DNA of 50,257 nucleotides from JAUXFS01 sp050329575 (GCA_050329575.1 JBHJOP010000055.1:1-50257); one strand, 5' to 3'; positions 41,121 through 49,801 are shown, counted from the first letter of the stretch. Notes: a model not told the origin generated them from the letters alone. Translations and numbers: made by a program.

Positions 41121-42266
41121 TCAGAGATCTTCGAGATAGGCTTCGTGGAAGCCGTCGAAAGGGCTGCCGTTGTGTCGGAAGCGGTCCTGGATGCGCTCCA
41201 CCGTCGGACGTAGCGATGTCAGCGCCGCGACGCAGCCGGGGTCGAACTTGCTGCCGGCGAGATCGGCGAGCAGCCGGAAGGCGTCGTCGTTGGACCACGG
41301 CTCCTTGTAGGGACGCCGGCTGGTCAGCGCATCGAACACGTCGGCAACGCTGACGATGCGGGCCTCGAGCGGAATGGCGTCGCCGGCGAGGCCGGCGAGA
41401 TAGCCGCTGCCGTCGTAGGATTCGTGGTGGAACTGAACGATGTTGCGCAGGATGTCGATGTGCTCGGCGGCGCCGACGCCGAAGCGGTCGGCCATCTTGT
41501 CGATCAGCGCCACCCCCTTCTCGACATGGGTCTTCATGAGTTCGAACTCGCCGGCGGTCAGCTTCCCCGGCTTGAGCAGCACCCGGTCGGGAATCGCGAT
41601 CTTGCCGACGTCGTGCAGCGGCGCGAACAGGAACACGAACTCGACATACTCGTCGTCGCGACCCTCGCGGACGGCCACCGAATTGGCGATCATCCGCGCA
41701 TAGCGTGACATCCGGTCGAGATGGGCGCCGGTCTCGGCGTCGCGGAGGTGGCTGATCTCGCGGGCGATATCGACCGCCGAGCGGAGCACGCTGGCGCGGG
41801 CCAGCGCGTTGATGATCAGCAGCGAGATCAGATGGGAATAGAGTGACAGGTGGCGGACGACCGGCGCGGTGAAGTAGGCGGGTTGCCGGGCGTCGAAGAA
41901 CAGGAAGCCGAACAGTGCGCCGTGATCGTAGAACGGCTTGGTGAAGCTCGACCGGTAGCCGGTCTCCAGCAGGCGGCGGGTGTGGGGGGTCGGGGGTCGG
42001 TGGTCCGCGCTCAGATCGTCGACGATCCGATCCCGGTGGGTGCGGGCCAGTTCGGCGAGACCCGGCACGCTGCTCAGCCGGGCCTCGTAGAGATTGAACG
42101 GGGTTTCGCCGTCGGTGCTGTGGACGAAGGTCTGCAGCATGTCGGTGCGGTCGTCGTAGACCGCCACCGCCACCCGGCCGATCCCCGGCAGTTGCTCGCG
42201 CAGGCTGGCATGGATGCTCTCGAGCTGGGCCCGCACCGAGGTCCAGCCACCGGCGTCGCGGCTCAA
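41121..42266 (-). CDS. GAF-like plus HD-GYP domain protein (c-di-GMP hydrolase family)
   Basis: The 381-residue protein has an N-terminal GAF-like region (about 15-160, KPFYDHGALFGFLFFD) and a C-terminal HD-GYP domain (about 165-350). The HD pair is H218/D219 in LHDVGKIAIPDRVLLKPGKL, and HHE is at 280-282, followed by SYDGSGYL, so the third GYP residue is Leu rather than Pro. HD-GYP enzymes hydrolyse c-di-GMP; activity or GGDEF-partner binding may be altered here. The start appears to be TTG at 42266, supported by GGAGGAGGAG upstream, as the next ATG is at residue 43. It lies beside the exopolysaccharide cluster. Confidence 0.9.
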   Translation of the reverse strand: MSRDAGGWTSVRAQLESIHASLREQLPGIGRVAVAVYDDRTDMLQTFVHSTDGETPFNLYEARLSSVPGLAELARTHRDRIVDDLSADHRPPTPHTRRLLETGYRSSFTKPFYDHGALFGFLFFDARQPAYFTAPVVRHLSLYSHLISLLIINALARASVLRSAVDIAREISHLRDAETGAHLDRMSRYARMIANSVAVREGRDDEYVEFVFLFAPLHDVGKIAIPDRVLLKPGKLTAGEFELMKTHVEKGVALIDKMADRFGVGAAEHIDILRNIVQFHHESYDGSGYLAGLAGDAIPLEARIVSVADVFDALTSRRPYKEPWSNDDAFRLLADLAGSKFDPGCVAALTSLRPTVERIQDRFRHNGSPFDGFHEAYLEDL

Positions 42267-42401
42267 CCTGCTCCTCCTCCGTAACGACTTGTTTTCCTTG
42301 TTAGACTACACCCGCGCGGGCCGAGACGCCAGCGCCGATGCGGCCGGTCGGCGGCACGGGCGGCCAGGCGATGGTGCGTCGCCCATGGGGTGCGATCGGC
42401 G

Positions 42402-42578
42402 CTAGGAGAACACGATCATGACGCCGAGGACCATCACCCAGACGGCCAGCCCGCTGAGTGCGACGTCGCGGATCGCTTCCGAGGCGAAAGCCTGGTCCCG
42501 GCATTGCCGGGGATCGACGGCGCGGCCTCGTGCCGCGGCGCCGGCGGGTTCGGTTTCGGTGAAGTCGATGTTGCGCAT
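42402..42578 (-). CDS. Small single-span membrane protein (58 residues)
   Basis: A short gene with ATG at 42578 and a good GGGGGAA ribosome-binding site encodes a polar N-terminal half (MRNIDFTETEPAG) and a C-terminal transmembrane helix (DVALSGLAVWVMVLGVMIVF). The family is not recognised. It is 135 nt upstream of the HD-GYP gene on the same strand, so co-transcription is possible. Confidence 0.6.
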   Translation of the reverse strand: MRNIDFTETEPAGAAARGRAVDPRQCRDQAFASEAIRDVALSGLAVWVMVLGVMIVFS

Positions 42579-42667
42579 GTGGGTTCCCCCGTCTGGGCCG
42601 CCTCCCGGTTGGCGACGGCGGCCGATGCCGATCGCTGGGCAGACTACGCGTGGCATGATCGGGCGAC

Positions 42668-42683
42668 TGTGAATGCGGTCACA
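42668..42683. promoter_or_regulatory. CRP-type dyad TGTGA-N6-TCACA
   Basis: TGTGA (42668-42672) and TCACA (42679-42683) with a 6-nt spacer match the E. coli CRP core consensus exactly. It lies 45 nt upstream of a TTGACG -35-like hexamer at 42729 and 90 nt upstream of the small membrane gene on the other strand. Either cAMP-CRP or a c-di-GMP-responsive relative (Clp-type) could bind; which regulator exists in this genome is not visible. Confidence 0.6.
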
Positions 42684-42728
42684 CTGACGGAAACTTTCTT
42701 CACCGCCGCCGGGGCGAGCGTTTTGGTG

Positions 42729-42757
42729 TTGACGCTCGCCGAGCGTTCACGCTACAG
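42729..42757 (+). promoter_or_regulatory. Candidate sigma-70-type promoter of the first glycosyltransferase
   Basis: TTGACG (42729-42734) and CTACAG (42752-42757) are separated by 17 nt. The -35 box lies partly within the right half of an 8-bp inverted repeat, GGCGAGCG (42713-42720) and CGCTCGCC (42733-42740). The glycosyltransferase begins at 42956, about 195 nt further on. Confidence 0.4.
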
Positions 42758-42955
42758 CCGTCGCCGTGCACCCTCTGTCGTCGGTCGGCGCCTGTCGAGG
42801 GACCCTGCGGCGGCGAGGGACTGGTTCCGGCGGCGATCGGCGGCCGGTGGTCGGTGCGCCCTCTCGAACGATGGCAGAAGCGCCGTTGCGGCCGCCAGAG
42901 CGACGACAGGGTCGTTCGAGACAACGCGCGGAGCGCCTTTCGCGTCTTCCCAGAC

Positions 42956-44161
42956 ATGCCCCAACCCTTGACCGCGCTGTTCGCCCACGATCATTTCTTT
43001 GTCGAGACGCCCGACGGGGGGTGCTTCTCCGACGGTCAGTTTCCGGCGCTGTCGTGGTCGCGATACCTCGAACATGTCGACCGGCTGATCGTCTGTGCCA
43101 GGAGGCGAGGCTTGCGACCGGGGGAAGCCGTCGAGGGGCTGTCCTCTTCCCGCCGCGAAGGTGTCTCGTTCCGGTTCGTCCCCGATCTCTCGGGTGTCAG
43201 GGGGATCGTGTCGGGTCACCGGCGGGCCGCCCGGGTCCTGCGCGAGATCGTCGGGTCCGTCGATGCGGTGGTGGTGAGGTTGCCGAGCAACGTCGGGCTG
43301 CTGGCCGCGGCGCTGGCGAAAGAAGCGGGCAAGCCGGTCGCCGTCGAGGTCGCCGGCTGCGTCTGGGACGGGCTCTGGAACTATGGCAGGCTGCAGGCCA
43401 AGGCCTACGCACCGATCGCGTTCTGGCGGATGCGCCGAACGATCCGGGCCGCCCCCTATGTCCTCTATGTGACGCGCGAGTTCCTGCAGAGCCGCTACCC
43501 CACCGACGGGGTCCAGGCGAGTGCGTCCAACGTTCAGCTCGCCTCTCCCGACGGCGCGGTGCTCGAACGCCGCCTGCGGCGCCTCGCCGGCGGCCCGCGG
43601 ACCCCGTTCGTTCTCGGGATCATCGCCAGCCTGAAATCGAACTTCAAGGGGATCCAGACCGCGCTCGCCGCGTTGAGCGTGGCCGCGGCCGACCTGCCGT
43701 CGTTCCAGTTCCGCGTTCTGGGCGCAGGCGACCCGGCCCGCTGGCGGACGATGGCCGCCGAACGCGGACTCGCCGACCGGGTCCGGTTCGACGGCGTCCT
43801 GCCGAGTGGCGAGCCGGTCATGGCCTGGCTCGACGACGTCGATCTCTATCTGCAACCCAGCTTCAAGGAGGGCGTTCCGCGGGCCCTCATCGAGGCGATG
43901 AGCCGCGGCTGTCCGGCGATCGCCTCCACGTGCGGCGGGATCCCGGAGCTGCTCGACGACGACTGCCTGCACCGGCCCGGCGACGACAAGGCGCTCGCGG
44001 CACGGATTGCGCGGGCCGCCCGCGATTCCTCGTGGCTGGGCCAGCAGGCGCGGAGGAACTTCGAGAAGAGCCGGGACTACGACCCGCAAGCGCTGTCCGA
44101 GCGCCGCAGCATCTTCTGGAACGCCTTCTTCTCGGAGGCTGCCGCGCGTCGGCCCCGGTGA
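42956..44161 (+). CDS. GT4-like glycosyltransferase
   Basis: The 401-residue GT-B-fold enzyme has an N-terminal acceptor domain (about 1-200) and a C-terminal nucleotide-sugar domain with the E-x7-E pattern FKEGVPRALIEAMSRGCPAI and LGIIASLKSNFKGIQTAL. It probably adds a sugar to a lipid-linked exopolysaccharide or lipopolysaccharide precursor at the cytoplasmic membrane face. ATG at 42956 is chosen; the upstream in-frame residues are Arg rich and unlike the family. The 377 nt before it carry the CRP-type dyad and promoter candidate but no other gene. It converges with the polymerase-like gene 14 nt away. Confidence 0.9.
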   Translation: MPQPLTALFAHDHFFVETPDGGCFSDGQFPALSWSRYLEHVDRLIVCARRRGLRPGEAVEGLSSSRREGVSFRFVPDLSGVRGIVSGHRRAARVLREIVGSVDAVVVRLPSNVGLLAAALAKEAGKPVAVEVAGCVWDGLWNYGRLQAKAYAPIAFWRMRRTIRAAPYVLYVTREFLQSRYPTDGVQASASNVQLASPDGAVLERRLRRLAGGPRTPFVLGIIASLKSNFKGIQTALAALSVAAADLPSFQFRVLGAGDPARWRTMAAERGLADRVRFDGVLPSGEPVMAWLDDVDLYLQPSFKEGVPRALIEAMSRGCPAIASTCGGIPELLDDDCLHRPGDDKALAARIARAARDSSWLGQQARRNFEKSRDYDPQALSERRSIFWNAFFSEAAARRPR

Positions 44162-44175
44162 GGGGGCGCCGCGCA

Positions 44176-45531
44176 TCAGGACGGGGCGGTTTCCTTGTCC
44201 TCGTCCCTGTCGTCGTTGCCTGCCGTGGTGCGTTGCAGGCAGACGCCGGCATAGGCGAGAACCGCGAGCAGCACCCACAGGGTCGTGAACCGCAGTCCCT
44301 GATGGGTGGTTCCGTAGAGGGCGGGCGGGATCAGGAACAGGCTCGGGGCGAAGCCCGCGATCCTGAACAGCCCCCAGAGGCCGAGCGCGAACAGACCGAA
44401 GCCGATGATGCCGTAGCCGAATACCAACACCGCCCAGGTGGAGTGGATCTCATGGCGGTAGCCGAGCCGGATCTCGGAGCCTTCGCCGGCGCCGAACAGC
44501 AGATGCTCGGGATGCTCGAAGATCCGGTTGTAGCCTCGCCAATAGATGGAGTTGGTCCCGCCGCCTTCTTCCATCTGATCGAACCGGCGTTCGTAACGGG
44601 TTTGGATGCTGTCGAGCCGGTCGTTCATCGATGCCGGAGGGCCGAGAAAGACCAGCGGAACGGCGAACAGAGACAGAGCGATCGCGTAGCGAAACCGCTT
44701 GACGAAGACGAGGAACACGGTCAACGCGATGCAGACGATGCCGGCCCGCGAGATCGTCGTCATCATCAGGTAGGTGGCCGCCGCGTAGGCCGGGATCAGG
44801 ATCACCAGGGGAACGCTTTTCACGTGATTGATGATCCCGAGCGAACACGTAGCGAGGATCAGGTAATATGCCAGCTGGTTCGGGTTGTTGAAGAAAAGTG
44901 TTCCTCGCCAAGCGTGGGAGCCGGCTACGAAAAACGACAATATCATATAACAAACTAGCGTAACGCTGATGGTATATGCAAGAACGACGAACGATTGTTC
45001 GCCATACTTCCGAAGCGCACAAAAGAAAGCGTAGAAAGCCAAAAAGTTGTAAACATAAAAGAACGCCGACATCAGGATGCGGTCGTGCAAGTGGATCATG
45101 AACCACACGGTGTTGACGGTCGCCGCGTAGACCGAAAACAGGAGGAAAGGGGTGATCAGCGTTCGATAGTCCGGCGCCGGTCGACCGAAAACGAAAACGC
45201 AGACCATCAACACGACCATCACGAAGTCGGAAACCTGCGGAAGTCCGCTGTCCCAGAGATAGAAGGGTTTCAGCACGAAATGCAGCGCCGCCAGCGCGAT
45301 CAGAACGATCGGCAACACGCCGGAGCGACCGAGCGTGCGCTTCTCCGTCGCCCTCGTGTCCGGCGATCCCTCGGGTTGACCGACCGGCGTCGCAGCCGGC
45401 GGCACACCGCCGTTGCGGCGATGCGGGGGCGGCCCGGCCGGGCTGTCGGGGACGGTCCGGTCCCGCCGTGGCGGCCGCGGCGCCGCCCCCGCCTTGACCC
45501 CGGCCAACAGCCACCGTCGCGTCGTCACCAC
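44176..45531 (-). CDS. O-antigen polymerase/ligase-like membrane protein (Wzy/WaaL type)
   Basis: The 451-residue protein has a Pro/Arg-rich N-terminal tail of about 70 residues and then about ten to eleven transmembrane helices. Family marks are GTLFFNNPNQLAYYL, RAGIVCIAL, the long periplasmic loop with FEHPEHLLFGAGEG, and HSTWAVLVFGYGIIG. It would polymerise or ligate exopolysaccharide/O-antigen units on the periplasmic side. The start (GTG 45531) is uncertain because no nearby ATG exists. A local AT-rich stretch at about 44880-45070 inside the gene differs from the GC-rich surroundings, suggesting a different origin. Confidence 0.82.
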   Translation of the reverse strand: MVTTRRWLLAGVKAGAAPRPPRRDRTVPDSPAGPPPHRRNGGVPPAATPVGQPEGSPDTRATEKRTLGRSGVLPIVLIALAALHFVLKPFYLWDSGLPQVSDFVMVVLMVCVFVFGRPAPDYRTLITPFLLFSVYAATVNTVWFMIHLHDRILMSAFFYVYNFLAFYAFFCALRKYGEQSFVVLAYTISVTLVCYMILSFFVAGSHAWRGTLFFNNPNQLAYYLILATCSLGIINHVKSVPLVILIPAYAAATYLMMTTISRAGIVCIALTVFLVFVKRFRYAIALSLFAVPLVFLGPPASMNDRLDSIQTRYERRFDQMEEGGGTNSIYWRGYNRIFEHPEHLLFGAGEGSEIRLGYRHEIHSTWAVLVFGYGIIGFGLFALGLWGLFRIAGFAPSLFLIPPALYGTTHQGLRFTTLWVLLAVLAYAGVCLQRTTAGNDDRDEDKETAPS

Positions 45532-45882
45532 GCCCTCGTCGTCGCCGGGTCGACGCCGCGCAGCGGGCGGCCGCGGGATCGGACCGCCGTTGCGAGAGGC
45601 GTCACGGAAGAAAGCTTCAGCATGCGTGCGGCACTCGTTTCAGCAACCGCCATCGGCGAACCGAGACGCCAGCATTGTTCCGATTGATGATGAAAAAATG
45701 ACTCCCATCACTTCCGTCCCGCTGCGGCGCTCGTCGCCGGCGCGGCCGCACCGGGCGACCAGCGTACCGGACCGCGCCGATCCGGACCACCCCCAAATCA
45801 GGTCGCGAGCCCGGCGGCACGTCGCCCCGCCACCGGTCTCGCGGGCCGGCGGCTCGATCCACTTCATCCGCGAGGCAGCGTG
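45532..45882. other. Intergenic region between polymerase-like gene and flippase
   Basis: This 351-nt gap between divergent genes should carry both promoters. A patch at 45670-45705 is comparatively AT rich (TTGTTCCGATTGATGATG). I see no gene, strong dyad or repeat. Confidence 0.4.
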
Positions 45883-47238
45883 ATGGCGTCCCTCCCGGCG
45901 CGCCTGCGGAAATACGTCGGCGATCGCTCGATCAAGACCCTGCTCAAGGGCGGGTTGAAAGCGGCTCTGATCCTGATGGCGGGCGCCGTGCTGTCGTTCT
46001 CGTCCAACATCATGGCGGCCAGGGTGCTCGGCGCCGAGGGGTTCGGAATCTATGCCACCGCCATCGCCTGGATGGCGTTGCTGACGGGGTTCGGAACCGT
46101 CGGCCTGCCGCAGGCGGTGCTGCGGTTCATCCCCGCCTACCGGTCCCTGGGCCAACATGCGAACCTGGCCGGATTTCTCAGGTTCGTCCGCTACGTCCTG
46201 TTGGGCGGCGCCGTCGTCGGGGGCTGCCTGATGCTGCTCGCCAGCGTCAGCGGGCTGGGAACGCCGTCGGCGGCGCAGGCGATGGCGCTGGCGGCGGTGC
46301 TGCTGGTGGTGGCGGTGTCGCTCGACGTCTTCTCGGCCAGCCTCCGTGCGTTCGGGCAGCTCGTGTGGTCGATGCTGCCCGATCACGTTCTGCGCCACGG
46401 CGTCTTCCTGGTCGGCCTGTTCGTCCTCTGGCTCTCCTTCCAGGGCGCCCCGCCGCCGGAGGCCGCCATCGTCGCCGCCATCGTCGCCACCGTGATCGCC
46501 GTCGCCGTCGTCGGCCTGAGGCTGCGGCGCGAACCGAGTTACCGCCAACAGACCCCCGACTATCAGGACATGTCCCGATGGTGGCGACTGTCCCTCGTCT
46601 CGTGCGTGCTCGTCATCCTGTTCCAGACGCAGTCCCAGATCGCTCTGATCATGGTCGGCAACACCTTGGGCGAAGTGGCCGCCGGCCAGTTCGCCGCCGC
46701 GAGACGCCTCGCCGATATCGTCACCTTCGGGCTGCTGACCATCAACCGGGTTTTCGTCCCGACGATTTCCAGCCTCCACGCGCTCGGCGACCATGCCGCC
46801 CTCCAGCGCTCGGCGACGCTCACCGGGATCTGGTCGACGCTGTTGGCGATGGCGATCGCCCTGCCGATGCTGTCGGCACCGCACCTGACCCTGAGCCTGT
46901 TCGGTCCGGCGTTTCAGGACGCGGCGACGCCGCTGCGGATCATGCTCGCCGCCCAGATCTTCAACGCCGCCACCGGTGCCGTCACCGCCCTGCTGACGAT
47001 GACGGCGCGGGAGATGGTGGCGCTGCGGACCCTTCTGGTCGCGGCGGTGATGCAGTTCATCCTGTTGCTGGTCCTGGTGCCGCCATTCGGCCTGACCGGG
47101 GCGGCCACGGCCTTCGCCATCGCAATCGTGTTCTACAACCTCGCGCAGCTGCTTGCGGTCTGGCGATCGCTGGGGATCGCATGCGGCCTGTTCGGCCTCT
47201 TCGTCCGACGGCCGGGTGCCAAGGACCAGGGAGACTAG
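45883..47238 (+). CDS. Polysaccharide flippase (Wzx/MATE-like)
   Basis: The 451-residue protein has about twelve to fourteen transmembrane helices and the N-terminal motif LLKGGLKAALILMAGAVLSF followed by RVLGAEGFGIYATA, typical of polysaccharide-export flippases. It would move undecaprenyl-linked oligosaccharides across the inner membrane. ATG at 45883 has GAGG about 7 nt upstream; GTG at 45880 is an alternative. It acts with the polymerase-like protein and the flanking glycosyltransferases. Confidence 0.9.
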   Translation: MASLPARLRKYVGDRSIKTLLKGGLKAALILMAGAVLSFSSNIMAARVLGAEGFGIYATAIAWMALLTGFGTVGLPQAVLRFIPAYRSLGQHANLAGFLRFVRYVLLGGAVVGGCLMLLASVSGLGTPSAAQAMALAAVLLVVAVSLDVFSASLRAFGQLVWSMLPDHVLRHGVFLVGLFVLWLSFQGAPPPEAAIVAAIVATVIAVAVVGLRLRREPSYRQQTPDYQDMSRWWRLSLVSCVLVILFQTQSQIALIMVGNTLGEVAAGQFAAARRLADIVTFGLLTINRVFVPTISSLHALGDHAALQRSATLTGIWSTLLAMAIALPMLSAPHLTLSLFGPAFQDAATPLRIMLAAQIFNAATGAVTALLTMTAREMVALRTLLVAAVMQFILLLVLVPPFGLTGAATAFAIAIVFYNLAQLLAVWRSLGIACGLFGLFVRRPGAKDQGD

Positions 47239-47307
47239 CGGGCGGGCGCCGGCGGCGTGCGCGGCGGTGTGCGCGGGCGCGCAACCGCGAGATACCAGGC
47301 CGCGGCG

Positions 47308-47325
47308 GAGGACGGAACGGTCCTC
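47308..47325. terminator. Hairpin between convergent flippase and glycosyltransferase genes
   Basis: GAGGAC (47308-47313) and GTCCTC (47320-47325) flank the loop GGAACG immediately before the end of the glycosyltransferase gene at 47328. It has six pairs and no T run, so it is a modest bidirectional terminator candidate. Confidence 0.35.
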
Positions 47326-47327
47326 GT

Positions 47328-48443
47328 CTACGCCAGGATCTCCTCGTACTGTCTCAGGGTGACGCAGGGGGAGAAGCTTTCGATGATCTCCCTCCTTTCC
47401 GTGGCGTGGTCCGCGTCGCGTCCCTGCCGCAAAGCCGCCTCGATCGCACGCGCCATCTCTTCGGCGTTCTCGACGGGGACGAGGCATCCCAGGCCTTCGC
47501 GGCCGTCCAGCAGTTCCCTCGGCCCGCTACGGCAATCGGTGGCGACGACGCGGGCGCCCAGGAACAGCGCCTGCACCAGGGCGTTCGGCATGCCCTCGAA
47601 GCGCGAAGAGAGCACGAAGACGTCCGCGGCGGCGAACCAGGGGAAGGGGTTCGCCTTGAAACCCGGCATCCGGATGCCATCGCAGAGACCGGTCCGCGCG
47701 ATCGCCTCGTCGAGGGACGCCCGTTCCGGCCCCTCGCCCAGAATGACCGCCCGGAAGGGCAGCGACCGGCCGACGCGGGCCAGCGCCTCGATCAGCACGT
47801 CGAAGCCCTTGGCCCGAACCAGGCGACCTGCGGCGAGCAGGCGCGGTCTGCCGTCGTCGGCGAAGAACGGATCGTCCTCCGCCGACCGGGAGGCGGCGAC
47901 GATGTCGTCGTAATCGATGGCGTTGCGGATGACGGCGATCCGAGCGGCGGCCATCCCGAAGTTGCGGACGAGGTCGTCCTTGACCCCTTGCGATACCGCG
48001 ACGATCCGGTCGCAGAGCGGATAGACCCGTCGCACCAGGGTGCCGACCACGGTCCGGTAATGGGCGGGACGGTCGTCGAGCAGTGCGGAGAGGGTGTTGG
48101 CCTCCCTGGCGATGATGCGGATCGATTTGCCGATGCCACGGCTGGCGGCGGCGACGCACAGGCTGGCACCGTAGGTGCCGCCGAGGACCGCCCCCGGCAT
48201 CACCTCGGTCAGATAGCGTCGCAACGGCTTGAACGAGCCGACCAGCGTCTGCCCGTTCAGGTTCACCAGGTTGACCCGGGGGCCGAGCAGCGTCTCGAAC
48301 CCGCCGCCGCCGCGACAGACGAGGAAGTCGACCGCATGGCCCCGTTCGCCGAGGCCGTTGGCCAGGTCCGCGAGGGCGCGCTGTGCGCCGCCGTGTGCGA
48401 GGTTGGGCAGGAAGATCGCGATCGGTGTGGGGTCGTGGGCCAT
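47328..48443 (-). CDS. GT4-family glycosyltransferase
   Basis: The 371-residue GT-B enzyme begins with the typical LPNLAHGGAQRALADLANGL and has AAGRLVRAKGFDVLIEAL, VILGEGPERASLDEAI and the E-x7-E-like SSRFEGMPNALVQALFLG. It is probably cytoplasmic and membrane associated, and adds a sugar to the growing lipid-linked repeat unit. ATG at 48443 has a GGTGAGCGAG stretch upstream. A 173-nt gap with a direct repeat separates it from the next gene on the same strand. Confidence 0.93.
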   Translation of the reverse strand: MAHDPTPIAIFLPNLAHGGAQRALADLANGLGERGHAVDFLVCRGGGGFETLLGPRVNLVNLNGQTLVGSFKPLRRYLTEVMPGAVLGGTYGASLCVAAASRGIGKSIRIIAREANTLSALLDDRPAHYRTVVGTLVRRVYPLCDRIVAVSQGVKDDLVRNFGMAAARIAVIRNAIDYDDIVAASRSAEDDPFFADDGRPRLLAAGRLVRAKGFDVLIEALARVGRSLPFRAVILGEGPERASLDEAIARTGLCDGIRMPGFKANPFPWFAAADVFVLSSRFEGMPNALVQALFLGARVVATDCRSGPRELLDGREGLGCLVPVENAEEMARAIEAALRQGRDADHATERREIIESFSPCVTLRQYEEILA

Positions 48444-48498
48444 GCTCGCTCACCGATGTGTTCGCATCTCGGCGGCCACCGTGACGGAACGCAAGTCC

Positions 48499-48553
48499 AG
48501 GTCAAACGACAAGGATAATGCGATCATGCGCGCAAAAGGTTAAGGTCAAACGA
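48499..48553. repeat. Direct repeat AGGTCAAACGA, two copies 44 nt apart
   Basis: Identical 11-mers lie at 48499-48509 and 48543-48553 in the gap upstream of the glycosyltransferase gene that starts at 48443. The spacing is about four helical turns, so a regulator could bind both on the same face. The region between them is AT richer than the neighbours and may contain the promoter. Confidence 0.6.
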
Positions 48554-48616
48554 ACCCGATCCCGGCCAGCGAGGATGCCGCCGCGGCGCCGCCGAGCCCC
48601 GACGCGGCGGGGACCC

Positions 48617-49801
48617 TCACTCGAGCGCCAGATCCGCGAGCCGTGGCGCCTGGCGCACGGGAACGGGCCGGCCCAGCCCCATCGCCGCCATGATCGTGGC
48701 GTTGACTTGGCGGACGTCGAATCGGTCGACGGCGATGCGGCGGCTGGCCTCGCCCATCGAGCCGATCAGCGCCGGATCGGCGATGAAACGCCCGATGGCG
48801 CCCGCCAACACCTGAGGATCGCGCGGCGGAACCAGGAAGCCGTTGACCCCCTCGACGACGGTCTCGCGGCATCCGGGCGCATCGGAGGTCACGATCGGGC
48901 GTCCGGTCGCCAGCGCCTCCAGGATCGTTCGCGGGATGCCCTCGCGGTAGTAGGACGGCAGCACGAACAGGTTGCAGTCCCGGAGAAAGGGGCGGACGTC
49001 CCGGGTCTCACCGAGATATTCGATGATCCCCTCTCGCTGCCATTCCGCAACCTCCTCGCGACCGATGGCGCTCGGGTTGCTGTCGAACGGCCCCAGCAGC
49101 TTGAATGTGCAGCTGGGGTATTGCCGCTTGATGATGCGTGCCGCGGCAACGAAATCGACGACGCCTTTCTCCTTGAGCAGTCGCGCGATCAGGAGCGCCC
49201 GCGGCGGGCCGACGACCGGCGGCACGTACGCGAACGCCTCGATGTCGATGCCCGATCCGGCGGTCCGGATCACGGGTTGCCCGGGGGTCACCCAGGCCAA
49301 CTCTCGAACCAACCTGAGATCGTCCTCGTTCTGCACGAAGATCCCGGCACACCGAGGGAAAGCCCGGCGGAACAGCGCCGACATGACGCGGCGAACGACC
49401 CGACGCTTCATCTCCTCGCCCGGGGAGAAGGCATAGCCGAGACCGGCGATCATCACGAACACCTTCGGGACGCCGGCCAGACGGGCCGCCAGCGCGCCGA
49501 TCAGGTTGTGCTTGGTTCCGAAGCAGAAGACGACGTCCGGGGCGACGCGCCGCAGCAGGCGAGCGGTCGCCAGGACCTCGCTCATGCCCTGGAGCGGGTT
49601 GAGGCCGGTGCGATGGACGGTGATGGTCCGGTACTCGGCACCGAGGTCCAGCACGTCGTTGCGCAACTCCTCGCGGTCCGGCCCGCATCCGACGACCACG
49701 TGACCGGCCGCCATGACCTCTGCGATCAGGGCGCCGCGGAACTTGGCGATCTCCTCTCCGACCACTGCCACCTTGAGGGTGCGCACCATGGTGTCAGGCA
49801 T
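48617..49801 (-). CDS. GT4 (CapM/PglA-like) glycosyltransferase
   Basis: The 394-residue enzyme resembles the CapM/PglA-like GT4 subgroup that transfers N-acetylhexosamines to undecaprenyl-linked sugars: FRGALIAEVMAAGHVVVGCG, VFVMIAGLGYAFSPGEEMKR, GIFVQNEDDLRLV, IARLLKEKGVVDFVAAA, and E-x7-E YYREGIPRTILEALATGRP. I choose ATG 49801 (MPDTMVRTLKVAVVG); an upstream TTG at 49819 and ATG at 49789 are alternatives. The donor and acceptor are not determinable from sequence. Confidence 0.92.
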   Translation of the reverse strand: MPDTMVRTLKVAVVGEEIAKFRGALIAEVMAAGHVVVGCGPDREELRNDVLDLGAEYRTITVHRTGLNPLQGMSEVLATARLLRRVAPDVVFCFGTKHNLIGALAARLAGVPKVFVMIAGLGYAFSPGEEMKRRVVRRVMSALFRRAFPRCAGIFVQNEDDLRLVRELAWVTPGQPVIRTAGSGIDIEAFAYVPPVVGPPRALLIARLLKEKGVVDFVAAARIIKRQYPSCTFKLLGPFDSNPSAIGREEVAEWQREGIIEYLGETRDVRPFLRDCNLFVLPSYYREGIPRTILEALATGRPIVTSDAPGCRETVVEGVNGFLVPPRDPQVLAGAIGRFIADPALIGSMGEASRRIAVDRFDVRQVNATIMAAMGLGRPVPVRQAPRLADLALE

